The notes under the pieces were generated by a model. The model was given only the letters and a program-made list of their open reading frames with translations, ran no database searches and had not been told where the DNA came from. Shown here piece by piece: positions 1 through 6,018 of a DNA stretch of 9,367 nt. The translations under genes and the position numbers were made by a program. Source of the DNA: Methanothrix sp. (GTDB lineage: Archaea; Halobacteriota; Methanosarcinia; Methanotrichales; Methanotrichaceae); assembly GCA_023229165.1 (NCBI GenBank), contig JALNZQ010000094.1:1-9367 (forward strand), read 5' to 3'. The stretch's first letter is position 1. Each line of letters opens with the position of its first letter.

Positions 1-2582
1 GGACAACACTGCTCATGGGCGGCATGTGGAAGATCATCCAGCGACGAGAGGCAGAGGAGACGCTGCACAGGCGCGATTTATTGCTGCAAGGGGTGGCCAA
101 GGCCACCAACTATCTGCTCACTTCCGATCCCCAGGCCGTAAAGAGAGCTTTAGGCATTCTGGGTGAGGTGGAAGATGTTGATCGGGTCCATATTCTGGAG
201 AACCGGGAATTGCAGAGCGAAGTGCGGTCGGAAAGTCTTACCTTGCAGTGGTTTCGAGAGCCTGCAAAGCCATTTTCCGGGGATTTGTCCTGGGTGAAGC
301 ATTTTCCTGGCTGGCAGGATATGCTCTCTCGCAGCAATCCCATACAGGGCATAACTTCGCAGCTCTCGCTTCCTGGTGCAACGGTGCTGGCGGAGTTGGA
401 AGTTCGCTCTTTTCTGCTCCTGCCCGTCTTCATCGAAGGTCGGTTTTTTGCGGTTATATGTTTTGAAGACTGTCATAATGAGCGGCGATGGATCGACAGC
501 GAGATCTCTGTACTTCAAGCCGCTGCGGGAAGCATCGGCGAAGCCATTTTGCGCAGAAGGGCGGAGGAGGCTCTCCGGGAGAGCCAGAGGGCGCTCTCCA
601 CGCTAATGAGCAACCTGCCAGGCATGGCCTATCGCTGCAAAAACGATCGGCAGTGGACCATGGAATTCGTAAGCGAGGGCTGCCTGGATCTTACAGGCTA
701 TCGGTCGGAAGAACTGCTTCAAAATACTGCTATATCCTACGCCGATTTGATTCATCCCGATGACCAAAATTATGTCTGGGATGAGATTCAAGAGGCAGTT
801 TCTAATAGAAGGCATTTCCGGTTGATTTACCGGATAAGATCACGCTATGGCATCAAGTGGGTCTGGGAGCAGGGTCAGGGAATATTTCTGCCGGATGGGG
901 AGCTGCTCGCCCTGGAGGGATTCGTCAATGACATCACGGAGCGGAAACTGGCGGAAGAGGCCCTGAAAAAGACGCAGGAAGGGCTGGAAAGGAGTGTGTC
1001 GGAGAGGACGGCCTGGCTCCTCCGGGCAAATGCGGCGCTGCAAGAGGAGATGGTCAAGCATAAAGAAACGGAGATCGAGCTTCGTTCTGCGCGGCAGACG
1101 GCAGATACGGCTTGCCGGGCGAAAAGCGAGTTTTTGGCTAATATGAGCCACGAGATACGCACTCCCATGAATGCGGTCATCGGCCTCGCCGGGCTCTTGC
1201 TGGAAACCAACCTCACCGAAGAGCAGCGTGATTTTGTAGAGACCATCCACAGCAGTGGTGATGCGTTGCTTGCCATTATCAACGATATCCTGGATTTCTC
1301 CAAGATTGATGAAAGCAAGATGAAGATGGAGCATTTGCCCTTCATTTTACGCGACTGCATAGAGTCCTCGCTGGATATGGTGGCGACAAAGGCTGCGGAG
1401 AAAGGACTGGATCTGACTTATGCTATTGACGAGAGGATCGCCCAAACCATCCTGGGGGACTCGGTCCGGCTGCGCCAGGTCCTGGCCAACTTGCTCAGCA
1501 ATGCGGTAAAATTTACTGAAAAAGGCAGCATAGCCATTCATGTTCAGCCGGGTGAAAATGCTGATGAAATCCACTTTTCTGTTTTAGATACGGGAATTGG
1601 CATCCGCTCAGTGGACCTGAAAAAGCTATTCCTCTCTTTCAGCCAGGTCGATGCTTCTACTTCCCGAAAATATGGTGGGACCGGCCTGGGCCTGGCCATA
1701 AGCAAGAGGCTGGTAGAGCTGATGGGCGGCAGGATCTGGGTGCAAAGCAAGCTATGCGAAGGCTCAACTTTCCACTTCCTGATTTTTGCCCCGCCATTTT
1801 CAGGAGAGGCTGCCAAGATGCATCTGGCCGGCAAGAAGATAATGGCTCTGCTCAGCAGCGAGGGCTGCTTGAAGTGGCTGTTAGATTATGCCCGCACCTG
1901 GGGGATGCTGATATATCCGGTTGTCTCTGCCTTTGAGGCGCGAGAGCTGGTAGAGAGCCGTTTTGATGCCGCAATTTTGGATCTGGATGTTCCGGGTGCC
2001 GAGGAGCTGGCCGAGGAGATAGGAGAGCGTCTTCCTACCATTACCCTAGCAACGCCCGGCCAACATCGCGCAGGCAAAAAAACTCTAAAAAAGCCCTTTT
2101 CGCAGGCCAGCATTCTCTTTGCTCTACAGGAGGCTTTAATGCCCCCACTTCATAAGAAGGTGCGCACCTGTAGCAGCGAAGCGATGCACCAGGATCTGGC
2201 GATATTGTTGGCGGAAGATAACCTAGTCAACCAAAAGGTTGCGCGTCTTATGCTAAAGAAGCTGGGCTACAGAGCAGATCTGGCCTCCAATGGCCGGGAG
2301 GTCTTGCAGGCTATTTTAAAAAAGACCTATGATGTAATCCTCATGGACGTGCAGATGCCTGAGATGGACGGCCTGGAGGCCACTCGTGCCATTTTGGATC
2401 TCAATTTAAAAAATAGGCCGAAGATCCTGGCCATGACCGCCTATGCGTTAGAAGGGGACAAAGAGAGATGTTTGCTTGCCGGCATGGACGGTTACATCTC
2501 CAAGCCGGTGCAGCTTGGGGAGCTGAGAAGTGCCCTGATTTGCCTGAAAAATTTCCCTCTCGGTGATGATAAGACCGACTAA
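1..2582 (+). CDS. Hybrid histidine kinase (GAF-PAS-HisKA-HATPase-pseudoREC-REC), 5' end probably outside window
   Basis: Sensor kinase that autophosphorylates on a histidine and passes the phosphate to its own receiver. The first ATG is at 15, but the frame is open to base 1 (TTLL precedes MGG), so the protein probably continues upstream, perhaps into another sensor or membrane domain. Numbering from ATG 15: GAF-like domain about 21-183; PAS (PAS_3 type) about 189-313, ending in the usual DITERKLAEEAL linker; coiled coil about 310-370; HisKA with SHEIRTP and phospho-acceptor H379; HATPase_c with N-box N496, DTGIGI from D525 and GGTGLGL from G554; a degenerate receiver about 604-720; and a complete C-terminal receiver about 729-848 with acidic pair E734/D735, phospho-acceptor D778 and K830. 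No DNA-binding output domain is present, so signalling probably goes to a separate partner. No transmembrane segment lies inside the window. The 3' end overlaps the convergent nitroreductase gene by 4 bases. The signal sensed cannot be read from the sequence. Confidence 0.95.
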   Translation, partial: TTLLMGGMWKIIQRREAEETLHRRDLLLQGVAKATNYLLTSDPQAVKRALGILGEVEDVDRVHILENRELQSEVRSESLTLQWFREPAKPFSGDLSWVKHFPGWQDMLSRSNPIQGITSQLSLPGATVLAELEVRSFLLLPVFIEGRFFAVICFEDCHNERRWIDSEISVLQAAAGSIGEAILRRRAEEALRESQRALSTLMSNLPGMAYRCKNDRQWTMEFVSEGCLDLTGYRSEELLQNTAISYADLIHPDDQNYVWDEIQEAVSNRRHFRLIYRIRSRYGIKWVWEQGQGIFLPDGELLALEGFVNDITERKLAEEALKKTQEGLERSVSERTAWLLRANAALQEEMVKHKETEIELRSARQTADTACRAKSEFLANMSHEIRTPMNAVIGLAGLLLETNLTEEQRDFVETIHSSGDALLAIINDILDFSKIDESKMKMEHLPFILRDCIESSLDMVATKAAEKGLDLTYAIDERIAQTILGDSVRLRQVLANLLSNAVKFTEKGSIAIHVQPGENADEIHFSVLDTGIGIRSVDLKKLFLSFSQVDASTSRKYGGTGLGLAISKRLVELMGGRIWVQSKLCEGSTFHFLIFAPPFSGEAAKMHLAGKKIMALLSSEGCLKWLLDYARTWGMLIYPVVSAFEARELVESRFDAAILDLDVPGAEELAEEIGERLPTITLATPGQHRAGKKTLKKPFSQASILFALQEALMPPLHKKVRTCSSEAMHQDLAILLAEDNLVNQKVARLMLKKLGYRADLASNGREVLQAILKKTYDVILMDVQMPEMDGLEATRAILDLNLKNRPKILAMTAYALEGDKERCLLAGMDGYISKPVQLGELRSALICLKNFPLGDDKTD

Positions 2583-3616
2583 GACCGCTTAATAATCACA
2601 TCCTCTAAAGGCCTTCTCGGGCTGGGACGCATGGGCTTTGCCATTCCCAGGCTGAAGATAAGCTGGGGGTGGCCGCGGTTGATACGCGCCTTCAGCTCCT
2701 CTCGGAGAATGGGCAGACCAATGGGCTGGCTGAAGAAGGATGCTCTTACGTCGTAAACTGTGGCCTGGAGCAGCAGATTTTCCAGGGCGAAGCCGCACAT
2801 CGTCCAGGTCAGCCTATCATCCTGGTCTGTGGTAAGCACGGCAAGGGTGGAGCAGTCGTGGATGAGGCCCGAGTCCCGGTAGATGACCGGTCGGGATAGG
2901 TCGAACTCCTTGAAAGCGGCAGGAAATCCCAAGGACAAGGCATCCGGCACACCAAAGGTATAGAGGGGCATGCCGTCCGGCTCGGTCGTCCAGTTACTGC
3001 GCAGCCACTTCCCGAGATTATGGCGAAACTCCTTCTTGGCCAGTTGAGTCTGATGGGCGCGGGAGACCAGATCCGCCATCTTGTCTTTGGAATCCTTATC
3101 GGACAAGTAGGTGAGATAAAGGCCGGGGAGACTTATGTTCCTCTCGAGTTCCTTTAAAATGAAAGGTTCGATTGTCGCATTTTCATATCGGTCTTTGGTC
3201 GTGTGCCTTCTTTGTATCTGAGAGAAGAGACCCTTTTGGCCGTCCACGGGCCTTCGGCCGGGGGAGAGCTGCACCTCGGCCACCAGATCGCTCTCTTGCC
3301 CGTCTGGAAAGTAGCTCACGCCCGGAGCAAATCCGAAATGCGCTCCGGCGACGGCCAGGTTGGCGATGGCGCAGCCCACGCTCATGTAGAGGGTGCGGTT
3401 GCTTGGATCAACAAAAGGCAAGGCACGGCCTAAATCGGCGAAGACGGAAATGCTGCCGCCATGAATGGCGAACTTCCAGGGCTGGGTGTTGGGGCCGGAG
3501 GGGGCTAAAATTGCATAGCGCAAAAGGAACTTGAGCCTCTCCTCCATTGAGCCATCTGCGGGGTAGTCGGACTCTTTAACATCCCATGCTTCATAGTTTT
3601 TGCCGGTCAATTGCAA
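2579..3616 (-). CDS. Acg-like nitroreductase family protein
   Basis: Probable FMN-binding oxidoreductase of 345 aa. The length and the motif pattern resemble the Acg subgroup of the nitroreductase superfamily (mycobacterial Acg proteins), not the usual ~200-aa nitroreductases. Visible signatures: APSGPNTQPWKF at about 38-49 (FMN-site motif of the superfamily), RRHTTKDRY at about 136-144, and a C-terminal GHPQLIFSLG followed by PSPRRPLEDVI, all typical of Acg-like proteins. There is no signal peptide or membrane segment. The start is TTG at 3616: an in-frame stop lies six codons upstream, no ATG intervenes, and GGAGAGG ends 2 nt before it. A second TTG at 3610 and ATG at 3547 are weaker choices; the ATG start would still keep the whole catalytic domain. 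The gene has its own TATA/BRE promoter and is divergent from the DUF362 gene. The substrate is unknown; some Acg proteins are proposed to store FMN rather than catalyse nitroreduction. Confidence 0.88.
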   Translation of the reverse strand: MQLTGKNYEAWDVKESDYPADGSMEERLKFLLRYAILAPSGPNTQPWKFAIHGGSISVFADLGRALPFVDPSNRTLYMSVGCAIANLAVAGAHFGFAPGVSYFPDGQESDLVAEVQLSPGRRPVDGQKGLFSQIQRRHTTKDRYENATIEPFILKELERNISLPGLYLTYLSDKDSKDKMADLVSRAHQTQLAKKEFRHNLGKWLRSNWTTEPDGMPLYTFGVPDALSLGFPAAFKEFDLSRPVIYRDSGLIHDCSTLAVLTTDQDDRLTWTMCGFALENLLLQATVYDVRASFFSQPIGLPILREELKARINRGHPQLIFSLGMAKPMRPSPRRPLEDVIIKRS

Positions 3617-3618
3617 TT

Positions 3619-3625
3619 CCTCTCC
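3619..3625 (-). promoter_or_regulatory. Ribosome binding site supporting TTG start of nitroreductase
   Basis: GGAGAGG on the minus strand; the GGAG core is 5 nt from TTG 3616 and 11 nt from the alternative TTG 3610. It supports the TTG start over ATG 3547. Confidence 0.6.
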
Positions 3626-3657
3626 AAAAAGTTTCTAAATCACTAAAGCCATTATTG

Positions 3658-3675
3658 ACATATATCTTTTCGCCA
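3658..3675 (-). promoter_or_regulatory. BRE/TATA promoter of nitroreductase gene
   Basis: On the minus strand the sequence reads CGAAAAGATATATGTC: a purine-rich BRE-like CGAAA directly upstream of an A/T-rich TATA box centred near 3663. Transcription would start about 25 nt downstream, near 3637, giving a leader of about 20 nt that includes the GGAGAGG ribosome binding site. The spacing fits archaeal promoters well. No start site has been mapped here. Confidence 0.6.
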
Positions 3676-3687
3676 GGCATCAAATTC

Positions 3688-3697
3688 TTTTATTCAT
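3688..3697 (+). promoter_or_regulatory. Weak candidate TATA box for the DUF362-flavoprotein unit
   Basis: TTTTATTCAT lies about 45 nt upstream of the TTG start at 3738. A start site 25 nt downstream would fall just before the GGAGGTG ribosome binding site. The match is weaker than the TATA box of the divergent gene, and CATATTAC near 3704 is an alternative. Confidence 0.3.
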
Positions 3698-3722
3698 GCA
3701 GCATATTACACATCAGATATTT

Positions 3723-3729
3723 GGAGGTG
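3723..3729 (+). promoter_or_regulatory. Strong ribosome binding site fixing TTG 3738 start
   Basis: GGAGGTG is a full match to the archaeal anti-Shine-Dalgarno sequence and lies 8 nt before TTG 3738. It lies inside the longer ATG-initiated frame that begins at 3696, so it argues against that upstream ATG. Confidence 0.75.
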
Positions 3730-3737
3730 GGCAAGAA

Positions 3738-4844
3738 TTGAAAAGCACTGTTTATTTTTCCGGGGTCAGGGCGAGAAGCTTTCAAGATAACAAGCAAAAC
3801 AGGATCCTGGGGCTTTTTGATGCCGCAGGCTTGGATGATGTAGTACAAAAAGGCGACCTCACCGCCATCAAGATCCACTTCGGGGAGAGGGGATGCGACT
3901 CTTATGTAAATCCGGTCCTGGTCCGGCCCATAGCAGAAAAGATCCTGGCCCTGGGCGCAAAGCCGTTTCTTACTGATACAAATACTCTTTACGGGGGAAG
4001 TCGGGCCAATGCCGTCGATCATCTGCAAATTGCAGCTGAGCACGGCTTTGGCCAGGCCGTTGCCGGAGCGCCGGTTGTCATTGCCGATGGCCTGCAAGGC
4101 GACAATTTCCGGGAGGTTACAATCGATAGGAAGCATTTTCGTCGCGTCAAGATCGCCGGAGAGATCGCCTCTGCCAATAGCATGATCGTGGTATCTCACT
4201 TCAAGGCCCACCTTCCGGCTGGCTTTGGGGGCGCTATAAAGAATCTGGGCATGGGCTGCGCACCCGCTTTGGGAAAGGCGGAGCAGCATTCGGCCAAGCC
4301 TATATTCAACGCGAAGCTATGCAGCGGCTGCAGGGCCTGCATGGACGGCTGCCCCAAGCGTGCCATAACTGTGGAAAAGAGGATCTCCGACGTCGACTAC
4401 AATCTATGCACAGGCTGCGGCAAGTGCCTGCGCGTTTGTCCGACTCACGCTCTGGACTTCGACTGGTTTGTAGAGGTGCCGCCCTTCATGGAGAGGATGG
4501 CTGAGTATGCCTATGGAGCGATAAAGGGAAAGGAAAGCAGGGTCGGGTTCTTCAACTTCCTGCTCAATATTACCCCGGACTGCGACTGCGTGCCCTGGAG
4601 CGATGCGCCATTCGTGCAGGATATCGGCATCTTGGCCTCGAAGGACCCGGTGGCCATAGATCAGGCCAGCTACGATTTGGTAAACAGGCAGATGGGCCTG
4701 GCAAACACGCTTCTGCAAAAGAATCATGAGCCTGGGGCGGATAAGTTCCTGGGCGTCTGGGAGAGCACGCTTGGAAATATCCAGGTGGATTACGGGGGGA
4801 CGATTGGTCTAGGAAATAAAGAGTACCGGCTGATTGAGATTTGA
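3738..4844 (+). CDS. DUF362 domain protein with two [4Fe-4S] ferredoxin motifs
   Basis: Cytoplasmic iron-sulfur protein of 368 aa. Residues 1 to about 185 carry the DUF362 signature: KVYFSG-like start (KSTVYFSG), KIHFGE at 45-50, TDTNTLYGG around 80-87, SHFKAH from 153 and GGAIKNLGMG at 164-173. A two-cluster ferredoxin segment follows, with C195-C198-C201-C205P and C224-C227-C230-C234P, then a C-terminal extension of about 130 aa that includes ILASKDPVAIDQASYDL, also typical of the family. The start is taken as TTG 3738 because of the GGAGGTG ribosome binding site and because family members begin near this point; the ATG at 3696 would add 14 residues with no ribosome binding site seen. The flavoprotein gene follows after 38 nt on the same strand, so cotranscription is likely. 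Electron transfer is a safe role; the reaction is not known to me. Confidence 0.92.
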   Translation: MKSTVYFSGVRARSFQDNKQNRILGLFDAAGLDDVVQKGDLTAIKIHFGERGCDSYVNPVLVRPIAEKILALGAKPFLTDTNTLYGGSRANAVDHLQIAAEHGFGQAVAGAPVVIADGLQGDNFREVTIDRKHFRRVKIAGEIASANSMIVVSHFKAHLPAGFGGAIKNLGMGCAPALGKAEQHSAKPIFNAKLCSGCRACMDGCPKRAITVEKRISDVDYNLCTGCGKCLRVCPTHALDFDWFVEVPPFMERMAEYAYGAIKGKESRVGFFNFLLNITPDCDCVPWSDAPFVQDIGILASKDPVAIDQASYDLVNRQMGLANTLLQKNHEPGADKFLGVWESTLGNIQVDYGGTIGLGNKEYRLIEI

Positions 4845-4868
4845 ATACTCCTATAAAATAAATAACGC

Positions 4869-4873
4869 GGAGG
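4869..4873 (+). promoter_or_regulatory. Ribosome binding site of flavoprotein gene
   Basis: GGAGG lies 9 nt before ATG 4883 and supports that start. A nearby TATAAAATA at about 4852-4860 would place a transcript start at or after the ATG, so it is probably not the gene's promoter. Confidence 0.7.
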
Positions 4874-4882
4874 AATATTAGC

Positions 4883-5455
4883 ATGAAAGTTGTGGCATTT
4901 AACGGCAGCCCTCATAAGAATGGCAATACTGCCACTTTGCTTGCCGTTGTTCTCAAAGAGCTAGAGAGCATGGGCATAGATACGGAGCTGGTGCATTTGA
5001 AAGGCCCCCTTTCCGGCTGCATCGCCTGCAACAAGTGCCATGAGAAAAAGGACGGGCGCTGTGCTCTGGATAAGGATCTGGTAAACAAATGCATCGAGAA
5101 AATGAGCAGGGCGGACGGGATCATTCTGGGTTCTCCCACCTACTTCGCCGATCTCACGCCGGAGCTAAAAGCCCTAATCGATCGGTCCGGATTTGTGGGA
5201 AAGGCCAACGGGGATATGTTCAAGCGTAAGGTGGGCGCCGCGGTGGTGGCCGTGCGCCGGGCGGGAGCCATTCACGTCTTCGACTCCATAAATCACTTCT
5301 TCCTCATCAATCAGATGATTATAGCCGGCTCGAGCTACTGGAATATCGGCCTGGGCCTGGCGGAAAAGGATGTGGAAAAGGATGCGGAGGGAATACAGAT
5401 CATGAGGACTTTGGGGCAGAACATGGGCTGGCTGATGAAGAAGATCATGGAATAG
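4883..5455 (+). CDS. Iron-sulfur flavoprotein (Isf-like, flavodoxin-fold FMN reductase family)
   Basis: FMN and [4Fe-4S] electron carrier of 190 aa, about the size of methanogen Isf proteins. FNGSPHKNGNT at 6-16 is the FMN phosphate-binding loop and GSPTYFADLTPELKALIDRSG at 83-103 is the second flavin-contacting segment. Between them the cysteines C46, C49, C52 and C60 follow CX2CX2CX7C, matching the compact CX2CX2CX4-7C cluster motif known for Isf. There is no signal peptide. In Methanosarcina, Isf accepts electrons from ferredoxin and has been linked to reduction of O2 and H2O2. Here the gene follows a two-cluster ferredoxin-like DUF362 protein, which could be its electron partner (inference). 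The exact substrate is unproven, and other NADPH-dependent FMN reductase relatives with this motif exist. Confidence 0.9.
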   Translation: MKVVAFNGSPHKNGNTATLLAVVLKELESMGIDTELVHLKGPLSGCIACNKCHEKKDGRCALDKDLVNKCIEKMSRADGIILGSPTYFADLTPELKALIDRSGFVGKANGDMFKRKVGAAVVAVRRAGAIHVFDSINHFFLINQMIIAGSSYWNIGLGLAEKDVEKDAEGIQIMRTLGQNMGWLMKKIME

Positions 5456-5514
5456 AGCTGATATCCGATCAACCGGCAGAAAGGGCTGTGCAGTGGTGAG
5501 ACGCAAGGACCGAC

Positions 5515-5520
5515 AAAAAA
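5515..5520 (-). terminator. Possible T-run terminator of the 105-aa gene
   Basis: Six T on the minus strand, 26 nt past the stop of the 105-aa gene. It is short and has no convincing stem, but archaeal termination needs mainly a T-run. No comparable T-run was seen for the converging flavoprotein gene, only pyrimidine-rich sequence at about 5523-5539. Confidence 0.35.
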
Positions 5521-5546
5521 GGCTTGTTTCTCACTCTTACGCGGGC

Positions 5547-5864
5547 CTACTCCAGCCACTCGTAGCCGGGGCTTTTGATCTTATTGAAATTGCGGATGAG
5601 TTCTGCGGCATCCTTTCGGCTGAAGTTTGCTTCCATCATCCGGGAACAGACAAAGCGCAGGGCAATTTTCTGCATTTTAATCTCTGTGCTGTCATCCGGT
5701 TTAGATGCCAGCCCGAAGGCCTCAAAGAGATGCTCCTTCTCGTTTAGATGGGCACTTTTGCCCCATTTGCCGAACATCTCTGCGGCGTGATCCAGAAGAT
5801 CCTGGTCAAACGTCTCCGGGAATATTATGCCTTCGAACTGCTGCAAGAATTCGTCTTTTCTCAA
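5547..5864 (-). CDS. Hypothetical 105-aa protein
   Basis: Unrecognised small soluble protein. The composition looks coding: charged residues are spread evenly, the predicted structure is mostly helical (LLDHAAEMF, KIALRFVCSRMM, RKDAAELIRNF), and there is no signal peptide or membrane segment. It contains one cysteine and has no obvious metal or nucleotide motif. The start is TTG 5864; the only ribosome binding site candidate is a modest GAGGGG about 9 nt upstream. The frame stays open for about 105 nt further upstream without ATG, GTG or TTG, so the N-terminus is uncertain. It converges on the flavoprotein gene 91 nt away. No function is proposed. Confidence 0.65.
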   Translation of the reverse strand: MRKDEFLQQFEGIIFPETFDQDLLDHAAEMFGKWGKSAHLNEKEHLFEAFGLASKPDDSTEIKMQKIALRFVCSRMMEANFSRKDAAELIRNFNKIKSPGYEWLE

Positions 5865-5913
5865 AATGATCGACCCCTCTTCATCAAATAATCCGATGGG
5901 ATTTATCTCTTTC

Positions 5914-5970
5914 CTACAAATCGTGAATGAAATAAAATCGCATGAGCAAGAACGCCAAGAGTAACAACAT
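5914..5970 (-). other. Possible short hydrophobic ORF (18 aa)
   Basis: ATG at 5970 opens an 18-codon frame, MLLLLAFLLMRFYFIHDL, ending in TAG. AAGGA lies 5 nt before the ATG and could be a ribosome binding site. The frame sits upstream of the 105-aa gene on the same strand, about 50 nt before its TTG. It may be a leader peptide or a tiny membrane peptide, but at this length chance is a serious alternative. Confidence 0.2.
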
Positions 5971-5995
5971 ATGCGTCCTTAAATGCCATAAAATC

Positions 5996-6018
5996 AAAAA
6001 ATATTAATAAAAAAAAAA
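5996..6018 (-). terminator. T-rich terminator after the secreted-protein gene
   Basis: Directly after the TAA stop, the minus strand reads T10, then ATTAATA, then a further T6. Paired T-tracts without a stem are typical of archaeal termination. This also isolates the gene from the 105-aa gene downstream. Confidence 0.7.

Noticed and set aside
840..1360. Two minus-strand frames of about 160 codons within the kinase gene
   Set aside because: They lie opposite the HisKA region; low-complexity translations and no start signals.
3696..3737. Upstream ATG start of the DUF362 gene, adding 14 residues
   Set aside because: A strong GGAGGTG lies inside this extension and is ideally spaced for TTG 3738; the extension has no ribosome binding site and does not look like the family N-terminus.
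3690..4289. Long minus-strand open frame (199 codons) opposite the DUF362 gene
   Set aside because: It runs antisense to a clearly recognised family and its translation has no domain-like pattern; it is a codon-bias shadow.
4852..4860. TATAAAATA as an internal promoter for the flavoprotein gene
   Set aside because: Transcription would begin at or after the ATG, leaving out the good GGAGG site; cotranscription with the DUF362 gene is simpler.
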